Notes: generated from the letters alone by a model not told the origin. Positions 1 through 9,134 are shown, numbered from the stretch's first letter. The stretch: DNA of 64,000 bases from Arenimonas metalli CF5-1 (GCF_000747155.1 NZ_AVCK01000014.1:1-64000); one strand, 5' to 3'. Made by a program: numbers and translations.

Positions 1-958
1 GGCCGGCGGCGTCGAGGGCTTTTTCGGCGGCTTCGCGGCCTTTTTCGACCAGGTCGGCGGCGCGCCAGAATTCGTAGAAGGTGGCGGTTTCGCGGGAGAT
101 CTGGATCAGCAGGTCGGGCGGGTCCTGGGCCAGCTGCACGCGCGACATGTGGGCCTGCATGGTGTCGAGCGAGCGCGACATCAGGTCCATCACGCCGCGA
201 CTCTTCTCGGGCTTGGGGGCGCCGTTGCCGGGCTTGGCCAGGCCCTCCCAGATCGCGGCCATGCGCTCGCGCAGCGTGGCCGGGCCGTCCTCGTCGAGCG
301 CTTCGACGCTCTCGTCGATGCCGTGGCCGGCCTCGAGCTCCTCGTGGCGCGGCTCCAGGCCGGGATTGAGCCAGCTCACCGGGCCGTTCACGTCCACTGC
401 GATCACGCGGTCGGCGCGCATCGCACGGGTGGCGGCGATCGGCACCGGCGACAGCAGGCCGCCGTCCACCAGCTCGCGGCCGTCGAACACGTGCGGCGTG
501 AACACCATCGGGATCGCGATCGAGGCGCGGATCGCGTCGAACAGCTTGCCGCGCGTCAGCCACACCTCGCGCTGCCGCACCAGGTCGGTGGCGACGGCGA
601 CGTAGGGAATCGGCAGTTCCTCGATCAGGTGCTCGCCTACCAGCTCGCGCAACGCGCCGATCACGCGGTCGCCGCGGATCAGGCCCGGGTAGCCGAAGGC
701 GAAATCGAGCAGGCGCAGCACATCGCCGCGCTCGAGCCCGCGCGCCCACTCGCTGTACTCGTTCAGCCGCCCCGCCGCGTAGATGCCGCCCACCAGCGAG
801 CCCATCGAAGACCCGGCGATGCCGGCGATGCGATAGCCGCGCGCCTCCAGCGCCTGGATCACGCCGACATGGGCGATGCCGCGGGCGCCGCCGGCGCCCA
901 GCACCAGGGCGACGTTCTTCCCGGGCGCCACCCGTTTCCGGGGCGCCTCAGCGCTCAT
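1..958 (-). CDS. Patatin-like phospholipase (3' part off the window)
   Basis: Probable serine lipid acyl hydrolase of the patatin/RssA group. Reading leftward from the ATG at 958, the protein has the oxyanion-hole motif GAGGARG near residue 20, the nucleophile elbow GSSMG near residue 46, and the catalytic-dyad motif DGG further in (around 455-460). These are the three signatures of the family. The frame stays open to the window edge, so the C-terminus is missing. The start overlaps the last 11 bases of the WYL regulator gene read in the same direction, so the two are probably translationally coupled. No signal peptide is seen, which favours a cytoplasmic or peripheral membrane enzyme. The substrate cannot be told from sequence. 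Confidence 0.88.
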   Translation of the reverse strand, partial: MSAEAPRKRVAPGKNVALVLGAGGARGIAHVGVIQALEARGYRIAGIAGSSMGSLVGGIYAAGRLNEYSEWARGLERGDVLRLLDFAFGYPGLIRGDRVIGALRELVGEHLIEELPIPYVAVATDLVRQREVWLTRGKLFDAIRASIAIPMVFTPHVFDGRELVDGGLLSPVPIAATRAMRADRVIAVDVNGPVSWLNPGLEPRHEELEAGHGIDESVEALDEDGPATLRERMAAIWEGLAKPGNGAPKPEKSRGVMDLMSRSLDTMQAHMSRVQLAQDPPDLLIQISRETATFYEFWRAADLVEKGREAAEKALDAAG

Positions 959-1916
959 ACGAGGACAACGCCAGCTGCAGCAGCGTGCGCGCCTGCTGGC
1001 GCAGCGCTTCCGGCGCCACCACCTCGGCATCGGCGCCGTAGCGCAGCACGTCCATCAGCAGTTCCTTGGCGTGGCTGTAGGGCAGCTTCAGCTCATAGCG
1101 GCCGTCGGGCAGGAAGCGGCCCTCCTGCTTCGAGTGCCAGTGTTCGTCGGCCACCCAGCGCGCCGCCTTCGCCGAGAACACGATCGTGGCGATGCCCTTG
1201 GGCGTGCCCGAGAAGATGCCGTAGCTCGAGGCCAGGTGCTGGTTCAGCTCGGCATCGGGCAGGTCGCGCGCGGTGCCGTCGAGCAGCTTGGCGTGCTGGA
1301 TGCGGTCGACCGAAAAGCTGCGCAGCCCCTCCCGGTCGTGGTCCCAGGCGTCGAGGTACCAGTTGTCCTTGTAGTGCGTGAGCCGCTGCGGCGACACCGT
1401 GCGGTGGGTGCGTTCGTTGGTCGAACGCGCCAGGTAGTCGAAGGCCAGCGTCCGGCGCTCCAGCACCGCGCTGGCCACCAGCCGGAACGCGAGCTCGTCG
1501 CGGCGCCGCACGCCGCTGGCGATCACGCGCACGCGCTCCACCGGCCAGCGCTTGCCGCCGGCCTGCTGCGCCAGCAGCGACTCGATGCGCCCTTTCAGCG
1601 GCGCCAGCGCGCTCGACAGCACGCCCTGCCCGGTGCGGTCGAGCAGCTGGTGCGCGGCCAGCAGCGCGTGCAGCTCGTCGGAGTTCAGCCACAGGCCCGG
1701 CAGCTCGAAGCGCTCGGCTTCCTTCTGGTCGTAGCGGATGCTGCCCTCGCCTTCGCTCTCGATCGGCGCGCCCAGCGCGTCGCGCAGGAAGGCGATGTCG
1801 CGGTAAAGCGTGGCGCGCGAGCAGGCCAGCTCTTCCATCAGCCCCTTGATCGGCACCGGGTAGCGGGCGGTCTTGAGGCTGCGGTGCAGGGCCAGGATGC
1901 GCTCGTAGCGGTCCAT
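948..1916 (-). CDS. WYL-domain transcriptional regulator (YafY/DeoR type)
   Basis: 322-residue DNA-binding regulator. The N-terminal 60 residues form a winged helix-turn-helix (HTH_11 type; CSRATLYRDIAFLRD is the recognition region). The middle and C-terminal parts are a WYL domain, with the NWYLDAWDHDR stretch near residue 190 and the RSFSVDRI motif that follows it. WYL domains sense ligands, often nucleic acid or nucleotide-derived, and are common in stress and defence regulation. Here the gene sits in a core region just before a patatin-like lipase gene, which it overlaps, and is divergent from the LolA-like gene. The 79-bp gap between the divergent starts contains a TAGAAT -10-like hexamer at 1948-1953 pointing right. 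Target genes are unknown. Confidence 0.88.
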   Translation of the reverse strand: MDRYERILALHRSLKTARYPVPIKGLMEELACSRATLYRDIAFLRDALGAPIESEGEGSIRYDQKEAERFELPGLWLNSDELHALLAAHQLLDRTGQGVLSSALAPLKGRIESLLAQQAGGKRWPVERVRVIASGVRRRDELAFRLVASAVLERRTLAFDYLARSTNERTHRTVSPQRLTHYKDNWYLDAWDHDREGLRSFSVDRIQHAKLLDGTARDLPDAELNQHLASSYGIFSGTPKGIATIVFSAKAARWVADEHWHSKQEGRFLPDGRYELKLPYSHAKELLMDVLRYGADAEVVAPEALRQQARTLLQLALSSYER

Positions 1917-1995
1917 CGTTTCGTTCCAGTGGGTTCGCGGGTGTGCCTAGAATGGCATTGGCGCATCCTGCCTCCAAGCGAAGGTCAGTCCCCCC

Positions 1996-2631
1996 ATGCC
2001 CCGCCGCCTTTTCACCACGCTCGCCCTGCTGCCCCTGCTGCTCGCCCTGGCCCCCGCCGCTGCCCGCGCCGACGACGCCAGCGACGAACTGTTCAAGGCC
2101 TGGCAGGCCTTCCTCGCCGTGAAGAGCTTCCGCGCCGAGATCGTCCTGATCGAGCCGAACCGCCTCGTCACCCAGCTCGAGTTCCAGGCGCCCGACCGCT
2201 ACCGCGTCAGCATCCCGGACGGCCCGACCACCGTGGTGATCGGCGACTCGGGCTACATGCAGATCGGCGGCCGCACCATGAAGCTGCCGATGGCCATGGA
2301 CAGCCTGACCGCGCAGTACCGCGACGAAGCCTTCCTGCGCAAGCTGCAGGACGGCATGGTGGTCGAAGACCTGGGCGATGACAGCCTGGACGGCGAGCCG
2401 GTGCGCAAGTACCGCTACGTACAGGCCGTGGCCCCGCCCTCCACCCTGCCCGGCGCGCCCGCCGCGGCCGCGGGCGCCGGCGAGGCCACCACGGTGGCCT
2501 GGGTATCGGCCAGGACCGGGTTGATCCTGAAGCTGGACGTCACCAGCCAGCAGGGCGACCAGCCCACCCGCTCGGAGATCCGCTACTCCGACTTCAACAG
2601 CAGCGCGATCCGGATCCTGCCGCCGGAATGA
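1996..2631 (+). CDS. Secreted LolA/DUF2092-like protein
   Basis: 211-residue protein with a clear Sec signal peptide: two arginines, a leucine/alanine-rich core, and likely cleavage after ARA near residue 26. The mature part reads like the LolA/LppX fold: a pattern of strands beginning with a helix that contains VKSFRAEIVL, followed by RVSIPDG and MQIGGRTMKL. Proteins of this type carry lipoproteins or other hydrophobic ligands across the periplasm, but many DUF2092 members have no assigned ligand. It stands alone, 52 bp before the molybdoenzyme operon. The assignment rests on fold pattern only; it may simply be a conserved hypothetical periplasmic protein. Confidence 0.72.
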   Translation: MPRRLFTTLALLPLLLALAPAAARADDASDELFKAWQAFLAVKSFRAEIVLIEPNRLVTQLEFQAPDRYRVSIPDGPTTVVIGDSGYMQIGGRTMKLPMAMDSLTAQYRDEAFLRKLQDGMVVEDLGDDSLDGEPVRKYRYVQAVAPPSTLPGAPAAAAGAGEATTVAWVSARTGLILKLDVTSQQGDQPTRSEIRYSDFNSSAIRILPPE

Positions 2632-2682
2632 TGCCAGGCCGCGGCCCTCGCCGCGGACGGCCATGACCGGCACAATGGCGCC

Positions 2683-5589
2683 ATGTCGGATCCCGTGCTC
2701 GAACTGCAAAAGCCCGTCGGCGACGCGGTCAAACAGACCACGTGCTACATGTGCGCCTGCCGCTGCGGCATCAACGTGCACCTGCGCGATGGCCAGGTGC
2801 GCTACATCGAGGGCAACCCCGACCACCCGGTGAACCGCGGCGTGCTCTGCGCCAAGGGCTCGGCCGGCATCATGCAGCACTACTCGCCGGCGCGGCTGGA
2901 CAAGCCGCTGCTGCGGGTGGGCGAGCGCGGCGAAGGCAAGTTCCGCGAGATCGAATGGGACGAGGCGCTGGCCCTGGCCGCCGGCTGGCTGCGCGAAACC
3001 CGCGAGCGCGACCCGGACCGCCTGGCCTTCTTCACCGGCCGCGACCAGTCGCAGGCGCTCACCGGCTGGTGGGCGCAGCAGTACGGCACCATCAACTACG
3101 CCGCGCACGGCGGTTTCTGTTCGGTGAACATGGCCGCCGGCGGGCTGTACACGCTGGGCGGCAGCTTCTGGGAGTTCGGCGAGCCCGACTGGGAGCACTC
3201 GAAGTACCTGATGCTCTGGGGCGTGGCCGAAGACCACGATTCCAATCCGATCAAGCTCGGCCTGGGCAAGCTCAAGGGCCGCGGCGCCAAGGTGGTGGCG
3301 GTGAACCCGGTGCGCACGGGTTACGGCGCGATTGCGGATGAGTGGATCGGGATCCGGCCGGGTACGGATGGGTTGTTTGCGTTTGCGCTCATCCATGAGC
3401 TGCTGAAGGCGGACAAGGTCGACCTGGATTACCTGGTGCGGTACACGAATGCGCATTGGCTGGTGGTGCGGAATCCCGGCGGCGCCGACGATGGCCTGTT
3501 CGCGCGGGATGCCGAGGGCCGTGCGCTGTGCTGGAACCGCGCCGAACCTGTAGGAGGGCCTTCAGGCCCGATGCCCTTCGCCGAAAGCTTCGGGCCTGAA
3601 GGCCCTCCTGCAGTCCCTCCCACAGGGGGCGTGGCACAGGCCGAGGCTACCGGCGTCCAGCCGGCCATCGTCGGAGAGTACGTATTGCCCGACGGCCGCC
3701 GCGCCGTGCCGGTCTTCCACCTCGTCGCCGAACGCTACCTCGACCCGCAATACGCCCCCGACGCCGTGGCCGAGCGCTGCGGCGTGCCCGCCGCCACCAT
3801 ACGCCGCATCGCGAAGGAGCTCGCGGCCGCGGCCTTCGATGCGCCCTGCGTGATCGACCAGCCCTGGACCGACAGCCACGGCGTGCGCCACGAGAAAATG
3901 GTCGGCCGCCCGGTGTCCTTCCACGCCATGCGCGGCATCAGCGCGCACAGCAACGGTTTCCACACCTGCCGCGCGCTGCACCTGCTGCAGCTGCTGCTGG
4001 GCGCGGTGGATACGCCGGGCAGCTTCCGCTACCAGCCGCCGTTCCCGCGGCCGATCCCGCCGGCGAACCGGCCGGGCAAGGCGCGCCAGCCCAACGGCGC
4101 CCTCGACGCGCCGCCGCTGGGCTTCATCCACGGGCCGGAAGACCTGCTGGTGGACGGCGAAGGCCAGCCGCGCCGCCTCGACCACGCCTATTCCTGGCGC
4201 TACCCGCTGGCCGTGCACGGCATGCTGCACACCGTCATCCGCAACGCCTGGGCGGCCGACCCGAAGCCGGTGGACGTGCTGTTCCTGTTCATGGCCAACA
4301 TGAGCTGGAACTCGGCCATGAACACCGCCGAGACCCAGCAGTGGCTCACCGACAAGGACGCCAGCGGCGAGTACCGCATCCCGAAGATCATCTACTCGGA
4401 CGCTTACTCGAGCGAGATGGTGGCCTACGCCGACCTCGTGCTGCCGGACACCACCTACCTCGAGCGCTTCGACGCGATCTCGCTGCTCGACCGCCCGATC
4501 TCCGACGCCGACCACGCCGCCGACGCCATCCGCCACCCGGTGCTCGACGCCGCGGCGCAGCGCGAGGGCCGCGACGTGCGCGGCTTCCAGTCGGCGCTGC
4601 TCGACCTGGGCGCGCGCATCGGCCTGCCCGCGCTGCTGAAGGACGACGGCACGCCGCGCTACGCCGATTACGCCGACTACATCGTCAACCACGAGCGTGC
4701 GCCCGGCGTCGGCCTGCTGGCCGGCTGGCGCGGCGACGGCAGCCAGCACGGCAAGGGCCCGCCGAATCCGCAGCAGCTCGAGCGCTACCGCAGCCACGGC
4801 GGCTTCTGGGAGGCGCCGGTGCCGGCCGCGGGCCGCTACTTCAAGATGGCCAACCGCGACTACCTGCAGTGGTCGCAGCAGATGGGCTTCATCGCCAAGG
4901 CCGAGCCGGTGGTGCTGCAGCTTTATTCGGAGACGCTGCAGAAGTTCCGGCTCGCGGCCCAGGGCCACGGCCCGGTGCAGCCGCCCGAAGCCGAGCGCGC
5001 ACGCGTGGCGCGCTACTTCGATCCGCTGCCCACGTGGTACGAACCCTTCGAAGGCGCCAGGCTCGACCTGCAACACTATCCGCTGAGCGCGGTGACCCAG
5101 CGCCCGCCCTTCATGTACCACGCCTGGGGCTCGCAGAACGCCTGGCTGCGGCAGATCACCGCGCGCAATTTCCTCTACCTGCATCCTGACACCGCGGCGC
5201 GCCACGGGCTGGCCGACGATGACTGGGTGCACGTGGATTCGCACCACGGCCGCATCACCGTGCAGTGCCGCCTCGCCGGCAACGTGCAGCCGGACACCGT
5301 GTGGACCTGGAACGCGATCGGCAAACGCCGCGGCGCCTGGAAGCTGTCGCCGGACGCGCCGGAATCGCGCAAGGGCTTCCTGCTCAACCATTTGATCTCC
5401 GACCAGCTGCCCGGCGGCGACTACGCCAACGCCGACCCGGTGACCGGCCAGGCCGCCTGGTTCGACCTGCGCGTACGCATCCACAAGGCCGGCGAGCACG
5501 AAGCCAGCCTGCCGCAGTTCCCGCCGCTCGGCGCCGGGCCCGGTGACGACCGCCCGCTGCGCTACGGCGCCGGCTTCAGGAAGCCCTGA
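2683..5589 (+). CDS. Molybdopterin oxidoreductase catalytic subunit, SoeA-like
   Basis: 968-residue DMSO-reductase-family enzyme. An N-terminal [4Fe-4S] motif (CYMCACRCG, then a Cys in GVLCAKGSAG) is followed by the Mo-bisMGD domains and a C-terminal molydopterin dinucleotide-binding domain near residues 805-930. There is no twin-arginine signal, so the subunit should face the cytoplasm. With the iron-sulfur subunit at 7370 and the NrfD/DmsC-type anchor at 8121 this matches the layout and sizes of SoeABC, the cytoplasm-facing sulfite:quinone oxidoreductase. Other cytoplasmic-facing members of the family cannot be excluded. Residues about 289-316 are encoded by a REP hairpin (3548-3630) and give an unusual Gly/Pro-rich insert. 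The next gene starts 2 bp after the stop. Confidence 0.88.
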   Translation: MSDPVLELQKPVGDAVKQTTCYMCACRCGINVHLRDGQVRYIEGNPDHPVNRGVLCAKGSAGIMQHYSPARLDKPLLRVGERGEGKFREIEWDEALALAAGWLRETRERDPDRLAFFTGRDQSQALTGWWAQQYGTINYAAHGGFCSVNMAAGGLYTLGGSFWEFGEPDWEHSKYLMLWGVAEDHDSNPIKLGLGKLKGRGAKVVAVNPVRTGYGAIADEWIGIRPGTDGLFAFALIHELLKADKVDLDYLVRYTNAHWLVVRNPGGADDGLFARDAEGRALCWNRAEPVGGPSGPMPFAESFGPEGPPAVPPTGGVAQAEATGVQPAIVGEYVLPDGRRAVPVFHLVAERYLDPQYAPDAVAERCGVPAATIRRIAKELAAAAFDAPCVIDQPWTDSHGVRHEKMVGRPVSFHAMRGISAHSNGFHTCRALHLLQLLLGAVDTPGSFRYQPPFPRPIPPANRPGKARQPNGALDAPPLGFIHGPEDLLVDGEGQPRRLDHAYSWRYPLAVHGMLHTVIRNAWAADPKPVDVLFLFMANMSWNSAMNTAETQQWLTDKDASGEYRIPKIIYSDAYSSEMVAYADLVLPDTTYLERFDAISLLDRPISDADHAADAIRHPVLDAAAQREGRDVRGFQSALLDLGARIGLPALLKDDGTPRYADYADYIVNHERAPGVGLLAGWRGDGSQHGKGPPNPQQLERYRSHGGFWEAPVPAAGRYFKMANRDYLQWSQQMGFIAKAEPVVLQLYSETLQKFRLAAQGHGPVQPPEAERARVARYFDPLPTWYEPFEGARLDLQHYPLSAVTQRPPFMYHAWGSQNAWLRQITARNFLYLHPDTAARHGLADDDWVHVDSHHGRITVQCRLAGNVQPDTVWTWNAIGKRRGAWKLSPDAPESRKGFLLNHLISDQLPGGDYANADPVTGQAAWFDLRVRIHKAGEHEASLPQFPPLGAGPGDDRPLRYGAGFRKP
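3548..3630. repeat. REP-type inverted repeat inside a coding sequence
   Basis: Arms at 3548-3571 and 3590-3613 are reverse complements with one mismatch (core TAGGAGGGCCTTCAGGCCCG). They are followed by TCCCTCCCACAG, which matches the other REP variant in this window. The element belongs to the same family as the copies at 9067 and 57735. Here it lies wholly within the molybdoenzyme gene and is read through in frame without a stop. Confidence 0.9.
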
Positions 5590-5591
5590 GC

Positions 5592-7370
5592 ATGGAGATG
5601 GATGCCCTGCTGACGCTGCTGGTGCTGGTGGGCGCGGTGGCGCTGTTCGTCACCGAGAAGCTGCCCGTGGACGTGGTGGCGATGCTGGTGCTGGCGAGCC
5701 TGCTGGTGCTGGGCCTGGTGACGCCGGCCGAGGCGCTGTCGGGTTTCAGCAGCGAGGCGACCATCACGGTGGCGGCGATGTTCGTGCTCAGCGCGGGTTT
5801 GGCGCACACCGGCGCGCTGTCGTCGGTCGGCCGCCTGTTCGGGCGGGTGAAGCGGCCGTGGCTGTTCATGCTGCTGATCATGTTCGTGGTCGGGCCGATC
5901 TCGGCCTTCGTCAACAACACGGCGGCGGTGGCGGTGTTCCTGCCGCTGGTGCTGGCGGCGACCGCGGCCAACCGCAGCTCGCCCTCGCAGGTGCTGATCC
6001 CGTTGTCGTACGCGGCGCAGATGGGCGGCGTCTGCACGCTGATCGGCACGTCCACCAACCTGCTGGTGAACTCGCTGGCCAAGGACCTGGGCCACGAGGG
6101 CTTCGGCCTGTTCGACTTCGCGCCGCTGGGCCTGGTGACCATGGCCGCGGGCTTCACCTACCTGATGGTGTTCCGGCGCTGGCTGCTGCCGCACCACCCG
6201 CCGTCGGGCATCACCGAGACCTATGAGCTCGGCAAGTACATCACCGAGCTGCGGGTGATGCCGGACTCGCCGCTGATCGGCAAGTCGGTGTCCACTTCGC
6301 AGCTGGCGGAGAAGCATTCGGTGTACGTGCTCGAGCTGCTGCGCGGCGAGGACAAGCACTGGGCCCCGCGCGCCGAGCTGCTGCGCGAAGGCGACGTGCT
6401 GCTGGTGCGCGGCGACTGGGAGAAGCTGAAGGCCCTCAAGGACAGCGCCAAGCTCGAGCTCGAGCCGGAGTTCAAGCTGCAGGACAGCCAGTTCACCGGC
6501 GAGGACGGCGACGCGGCGCAGGTGCTGGTGGAGGCCATGGTGGCGCCGGGCGCTCGGCTGATCGGGCTGACCCTGCGCGAGCTCGACTTCCAGTGGAACT
6601 ACAACGCCACCGTGCTGGCCGTGCACCGCCGCGGCGAAGTGCTGCGCGAGCAGATCAAGGACGTCAGCCTCAACGTCGGCGACGTGCTGCTGCTGCTCTG
6701 CCCGCGCGCCGAGCTGGCCGCCATCCGCGCCAACCAGAACCTGGTGGTGCTCAACGAACGCGGCGATGCCAACCCGCCGCGCAGCAAGGCGCTGCTGGCG
6801 ATCGGCATCATGGTCGCCGCGATCGGCGTCGCGGCCCTGGGCTGGCTGCCGATCGTGGCCTCGTCCATCCTCGGCGGCATCGCCCTGGTGGCCACGCGCT
6901 GCATCGGCAATGACCAGGCCTACCAGGCCGTGGACTGGCGCGTGATCGTGCTGCTGGCCGGCGTGCTGCCGCTGGGCATCGCCATGCAGAAATCCGGCCT
7001 GGCGCAGGGCGTGGCCGATTTCTCCGTGAACTGGGTCGGCGCGTTCGGCCCGCTGGCGGTGCTGGCGGCGGTCTACCTGGTCACCGCGACGCTGACGGAG
7101 CTGATGAGCAACAATGCCGCCGCCGTGCTGATCACGCCGATCGCCTACTCGACCGCAGTGTCCATGGACGTGAGCCCGACGCCCTTCCTGGTGGCCGTGC
7201 TGTTCGCCGCCTCCACCAGCTTCGCCACGCCGGTGGGCTACCAGACCAACACCATGGTCTACAACGCGGGCAACTACCGCTTCGTCGACTTCATGAAGAT
7301 GGGCATCCCGCTCAACCTGCTGTTCTGGGGCATGGCGGTCTATTTCATCCCGAGGTTCTTCCCGTTCTGA
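5592..7370 (+). CDS. SLC13-family permease with two TrkA-C (RCK_C) domains
   Basis: 592-residue divalent-anion transporter of the DASS/CitT type. The N-terminal half has about six hydrophobic segments with the conserved NNTAAVAVFLP and IGTSTNLLVN motifs. Two cytoplasmic TrkA-C domains follow (about residues 210-290 and 300-385). The second membrane half carries the matching motifs MSNNAAAVLI and FATPVGYQTN. Members move sulfate, sulfite, sulfonates or dicarboxylates; SAC1/SLT relatives act in sulfur nutrition. It lies between the catalytic and iron-sulfur subunits of a molybdoenzyme, 2 bp after one and overlapping the other by one base (TGATG). That suggests it moves the enzyme's substrate or product, sulfite or sulfate if the SoeABC reading is right. 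Confidence 0.88.
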   Translation: MEMDALLTLLVLVGAVALFVTEKLPVDVVAMLVLASLLVLGLVTPAEALSGFSSEATITVAAMFVLSAGLAHTGALSSVGRLFGRVKRPWLFMLLIMFVVGPISAFVNNTAAVAVFLPLVLAATAANRSSPSQVLIPLSYAAQMGGVCTLIGTSTNLLVNSLAKDLGHEGFGLFDFAPLGLVTMAAGFTYLMVFRRWLLPHHPPSGITETYELGKYITELRVMPDSPLIGKSVSTSQLAEKHSVYVLELLRGEDKHWAPRAELLREGDVLLVRGDWEKLKALKDSAKLELEPEFKLQDSQFTGEDGDAAQVLVEAMVAPGARLIGLTLRELDFQWNYNATVLAVHRRGEVLREQIKDVSLNVGDVLLLLCPRAELAAIRANQNLVVLNERGDANPPRSKALLAIGIMVAAIGVAALGWLPIVASSILGGIALVATRCIGNDQAYQAVDWRVIVLLAGVLPLGIAMQKSGLAQGVADFSVNWVGAFGPLAVLAAVYLVTATLTELMSNNAAAVLITPIAYSTAVSMDVSPTPFLVAVLFAASTSFATPVGYQTNTMVYNAGNYRFVDFMKMGIPLNLLFWGMAVYFIPRFFPF

Positions 7371-8119
7371 TGACCACGCTCGACCCTCCCGGAAAGAAGA
7401 AGCTCGGCCTGGTGATCGACCTCGACACCTGCGTCGGTTGCCATGCCTGCGCGGTGTCGTGCAAGGAGTGGAACGCCGGCGGCATCGCCGGCCCGCTCAC
7501 CGACGAGCGGCCCTACGGCAAGGACCCCAGCGGCGTCTGGTTCAACCGCGTGCACTCGTACGAGGTCGAAGCCACGGCGGCCCAGCCGGCCACCACCCTG
7601 CACTTCCCGCGCAGCTGCCTGCACTGCGAGACGCCGGCCTGCGTCACCGTCTGCCCCACCGGCGCCAGCTACAAGCGCGTCGAGGACGGCATCGTGCTGG
7701 TGGACGAGGACAAGTGCATCGGCTGCAAGCTCTGCAGCTGGGCCTGCCCCTACGGCGCGCGCGAGTACAGCGCGGTCGAGGGCGTGATGAAGAAATGCAC
7801 GCTGTGCGTGGACCGCATCTACAACGAGACCATCCCGGAGGCCTCGCGCCAGCCGGCCTGCGTGCAGGCCTGCCCGACCAAGGCGCGCCACTTCGGCGAC
7901 CTCGGCGATCCCGAATCGGCCGTGTCGAAGCTGGTGGTCGAGCGCGGCGGCGTGGCGCTGATGCCGGAGCTGGGCTACGCGCCGGTGAACCGCTACCTGC
8001 CGCAGCGCGAACGCCGCGCCGGGCCGCCCGGCGAAGCGCAGGCCGCGCCGGAGGAAACCCTGGACACCTCGAAGCTCAACCCGCTGCTGCGCTGGCTCGA
8101 CCGCGCGCTGAGCCGCTGA
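7370..8119 (+). CDS. Four-cluster ferredoxin-type electron-transfer subunit, SoeB/DmsB-like
   Basis: 249-residue iron-sulfur protein. It has four cysteine groups: CVGCHACAVSC near residue 22, CLHCETPACVTVCP near 83, CIGCKLCSWACP near 115, and CTLC near 143 with a later CVQACP. This is the standard set for four [4Fe-4S] clusters in the B subunit of DMSO-reductase-family complexes, which passes electrons between the molybdenum subunit and the membrane anchor. Its ATG overlaps the stop of the permease gene, and the anchor gene begins one base after its stop. It has no export signal, in keeping with a cytoplasm-facing complex. Confidence 0.92.
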   Translation: MTTLDPPGKKKLGLVIDLDTCVGCHACAVSCKEWNAGGIAGPLTDERPYGKDPSGVWFNRVHSYEVEATAAQPATTLHFPRSCLHCETPACVTVCPTGASYKRVEDGIVLVDEDKCIGCKLCSWACPYGAREYSAVEGVMKKCTLCVDRIYNETIPEASRQPACVQACPTKARHFGDLGDPESAVSKLVVERGGVALMPELGYAPVNRYLPQRERRAGPPGEAQAAPEETLDTSKLNPLLRWLDRALSR

Positions 8120-8120
8120 C

Positions 8121-9059
8121 ATGCATCCGGCCTTTTCCGTCATCCTGTTCACCACCCTGTCGGGCGCCGGCTACGGGCTCTGGTTCTGGGCCGCGTTCGC
8201 GCTGTGGGGCTTCCCGCCCGGGAAGGAAGGCCTGGCGGGGCACGGCATCGCGATGGTGCTCGGCTTCGTGCTGGTCACGGCCGGGCTGCTCAGCTCCACC
8301 CTGCACCTGGGCAAGCCGCTGCGGGCCTGGCGCGCCTTCAGCCAGTGGCGCAGCAGCTGGCTCTCGCGCGAAGGCGTGCTGGCGCTGGCCTGCTACGTCC
8401 CCTTCGTACTGATGGTGCTGGGCGCACTCACCGGCCTGCAGGCCTTGAAGATGATGGCGCCGGCGCTGCTGGTGTCGCTGGCGATGCTGTCGCTGGCCAC
8501 GGTGGCCTGCACGGCGATGATCTACGCCTCGCTCAAGCCGATCCCGGCCTGGTCGAACCGCTGGGTGCCGGCGGTGTACGTGGTCTTCGCGCTGCACACC
8601 GGCGGCGTGCTGATGGCCTTCCTGCTGGCGACCTTCACCGAGGCCTGGAACCTGGCCGGGCTCGGCATCGTGCTGTCGTCGGTGCTGCTGGCGGGGATGA
8701 AGTGGCGGTACTGGCGGGCGATCGACGCCGGCACGCTGCCGGCCACGCGCGCCTCGGCGCTGGGCCTGCCGGCCGACCGCGAGGCCCGCGTCTTCGAGCG
8801 GCCGCACACCGAAGCCAACTACCTCACCACCGAGATGGGCCACGTCCTGGCGCGCAAGCATGCGCGCAAGCTGCGGGTGATCAGCGTGCTGCTGTTCGCG
8901 GCGGTGCCGGCGCTGTGCGCGCTGCCGGTGTGGCTGCTGCCGCACCTCGACGCGGCCTGGCCGATGGGCGTCGCCGCGGTGTCGGTGATGCTGGGTGCGG
9001 GCGTGGAGCGCTGGCTGTTCTTCGCCCAGGCCCGCCACGTAGTCACCCTGTACTACTGA
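8121..9059 (+). CDS. DmsC/NrfD-type membrane anchor subunit, SoeC-like
   Basis: 312-residue protein with eight or so hydrophobic segments, the expected size and pattern of DmsC-type quinone-reactive anchors. It begins with a membrane helix at residues 4-27 and has the LSSTLHLGKPLRAWRAF stretch near residue 54 that is typical of the DmsC family. It closes the operon with the molybdoenzyme at 2683. Its likely role is to pass electrons to or from the quinone pool. A REP hairpin starts 8 bp after the stop and separates it from the convergent hemC gene. Confidence 0.9.
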   Translation: MHPAFSVILFTTLSGAGYGLWFWAAFALWGFPPGKEGLAGHGIAMVLGFVLVTAGLLSSTLHLGKPLRAWRAFSQWRSSWLSREGVLALACYVPFVLMVLGALTGLQALKMMAPALLVSLAMLSLATVACTAMIYASLKPIPAWSNRWVPAVYVVFALHTGGVLMAFLLATFTEAWNLAGLGIVLSSVLLAGMKWRYWRAIDAGTLPATRASALGLPADREARVFERPHTEANYLTTEMGHVLARKHARKLRVISVLLFAAVPALCALPVWLLPHLDAAWPMGVAAVSVMLGAGVERWLFFAQARHVVTLYY

Positions 9060-9066
9060 CCCCACC

Positions 9067-9132
9067 CTGTAGGAGCGCCTTCAGGCGCGAAGCTTTTGGC
9101 GAAAAGCTTCGGGCCTGAAGGCCCTCCTACAA
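9067..9132. repeat. REP-type inverted repeat between convergent genes
   Basis: Arms at 9067-9090 and 9109-9132 are imperfect reverse complements (CTGTAGGAGCGCCTTCAGG against CCTGAAGGCCCTCCTACAA). The element fills the gap between the end of the DmsC-like gene and the end of hemC, so the folded RNA could stop transcription from both sides. It is the same family as 3548-3630. Confidence 0.92.
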
Positions 9133-9134
9133 TT

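Noticed and set aside
3548-3630. Hairpin repeats as a CRISPR array
   Set aside because: The copies are single, thousands of bases apart, lie between or inside genes, and have no regular spacers or cas genes.
3562-5499. Long open frame antisense to the molybdoenzyme gene, and similar ones such as 58287-62246 and 35009-36337
   Set aside because: They mirror well-supported genes on the other strand, contain no known motifs, and have the His/Arg/Ala-rich composition expected from the third-position GC bias of a high-GC genome.
9067-9132. A REP-associated tyrosine transposase (RAYT) near the REPs
   Set aside because: No Y1-transposase gene is present in the window; the REPs here must be mobilised, if at all, from elsewhere.
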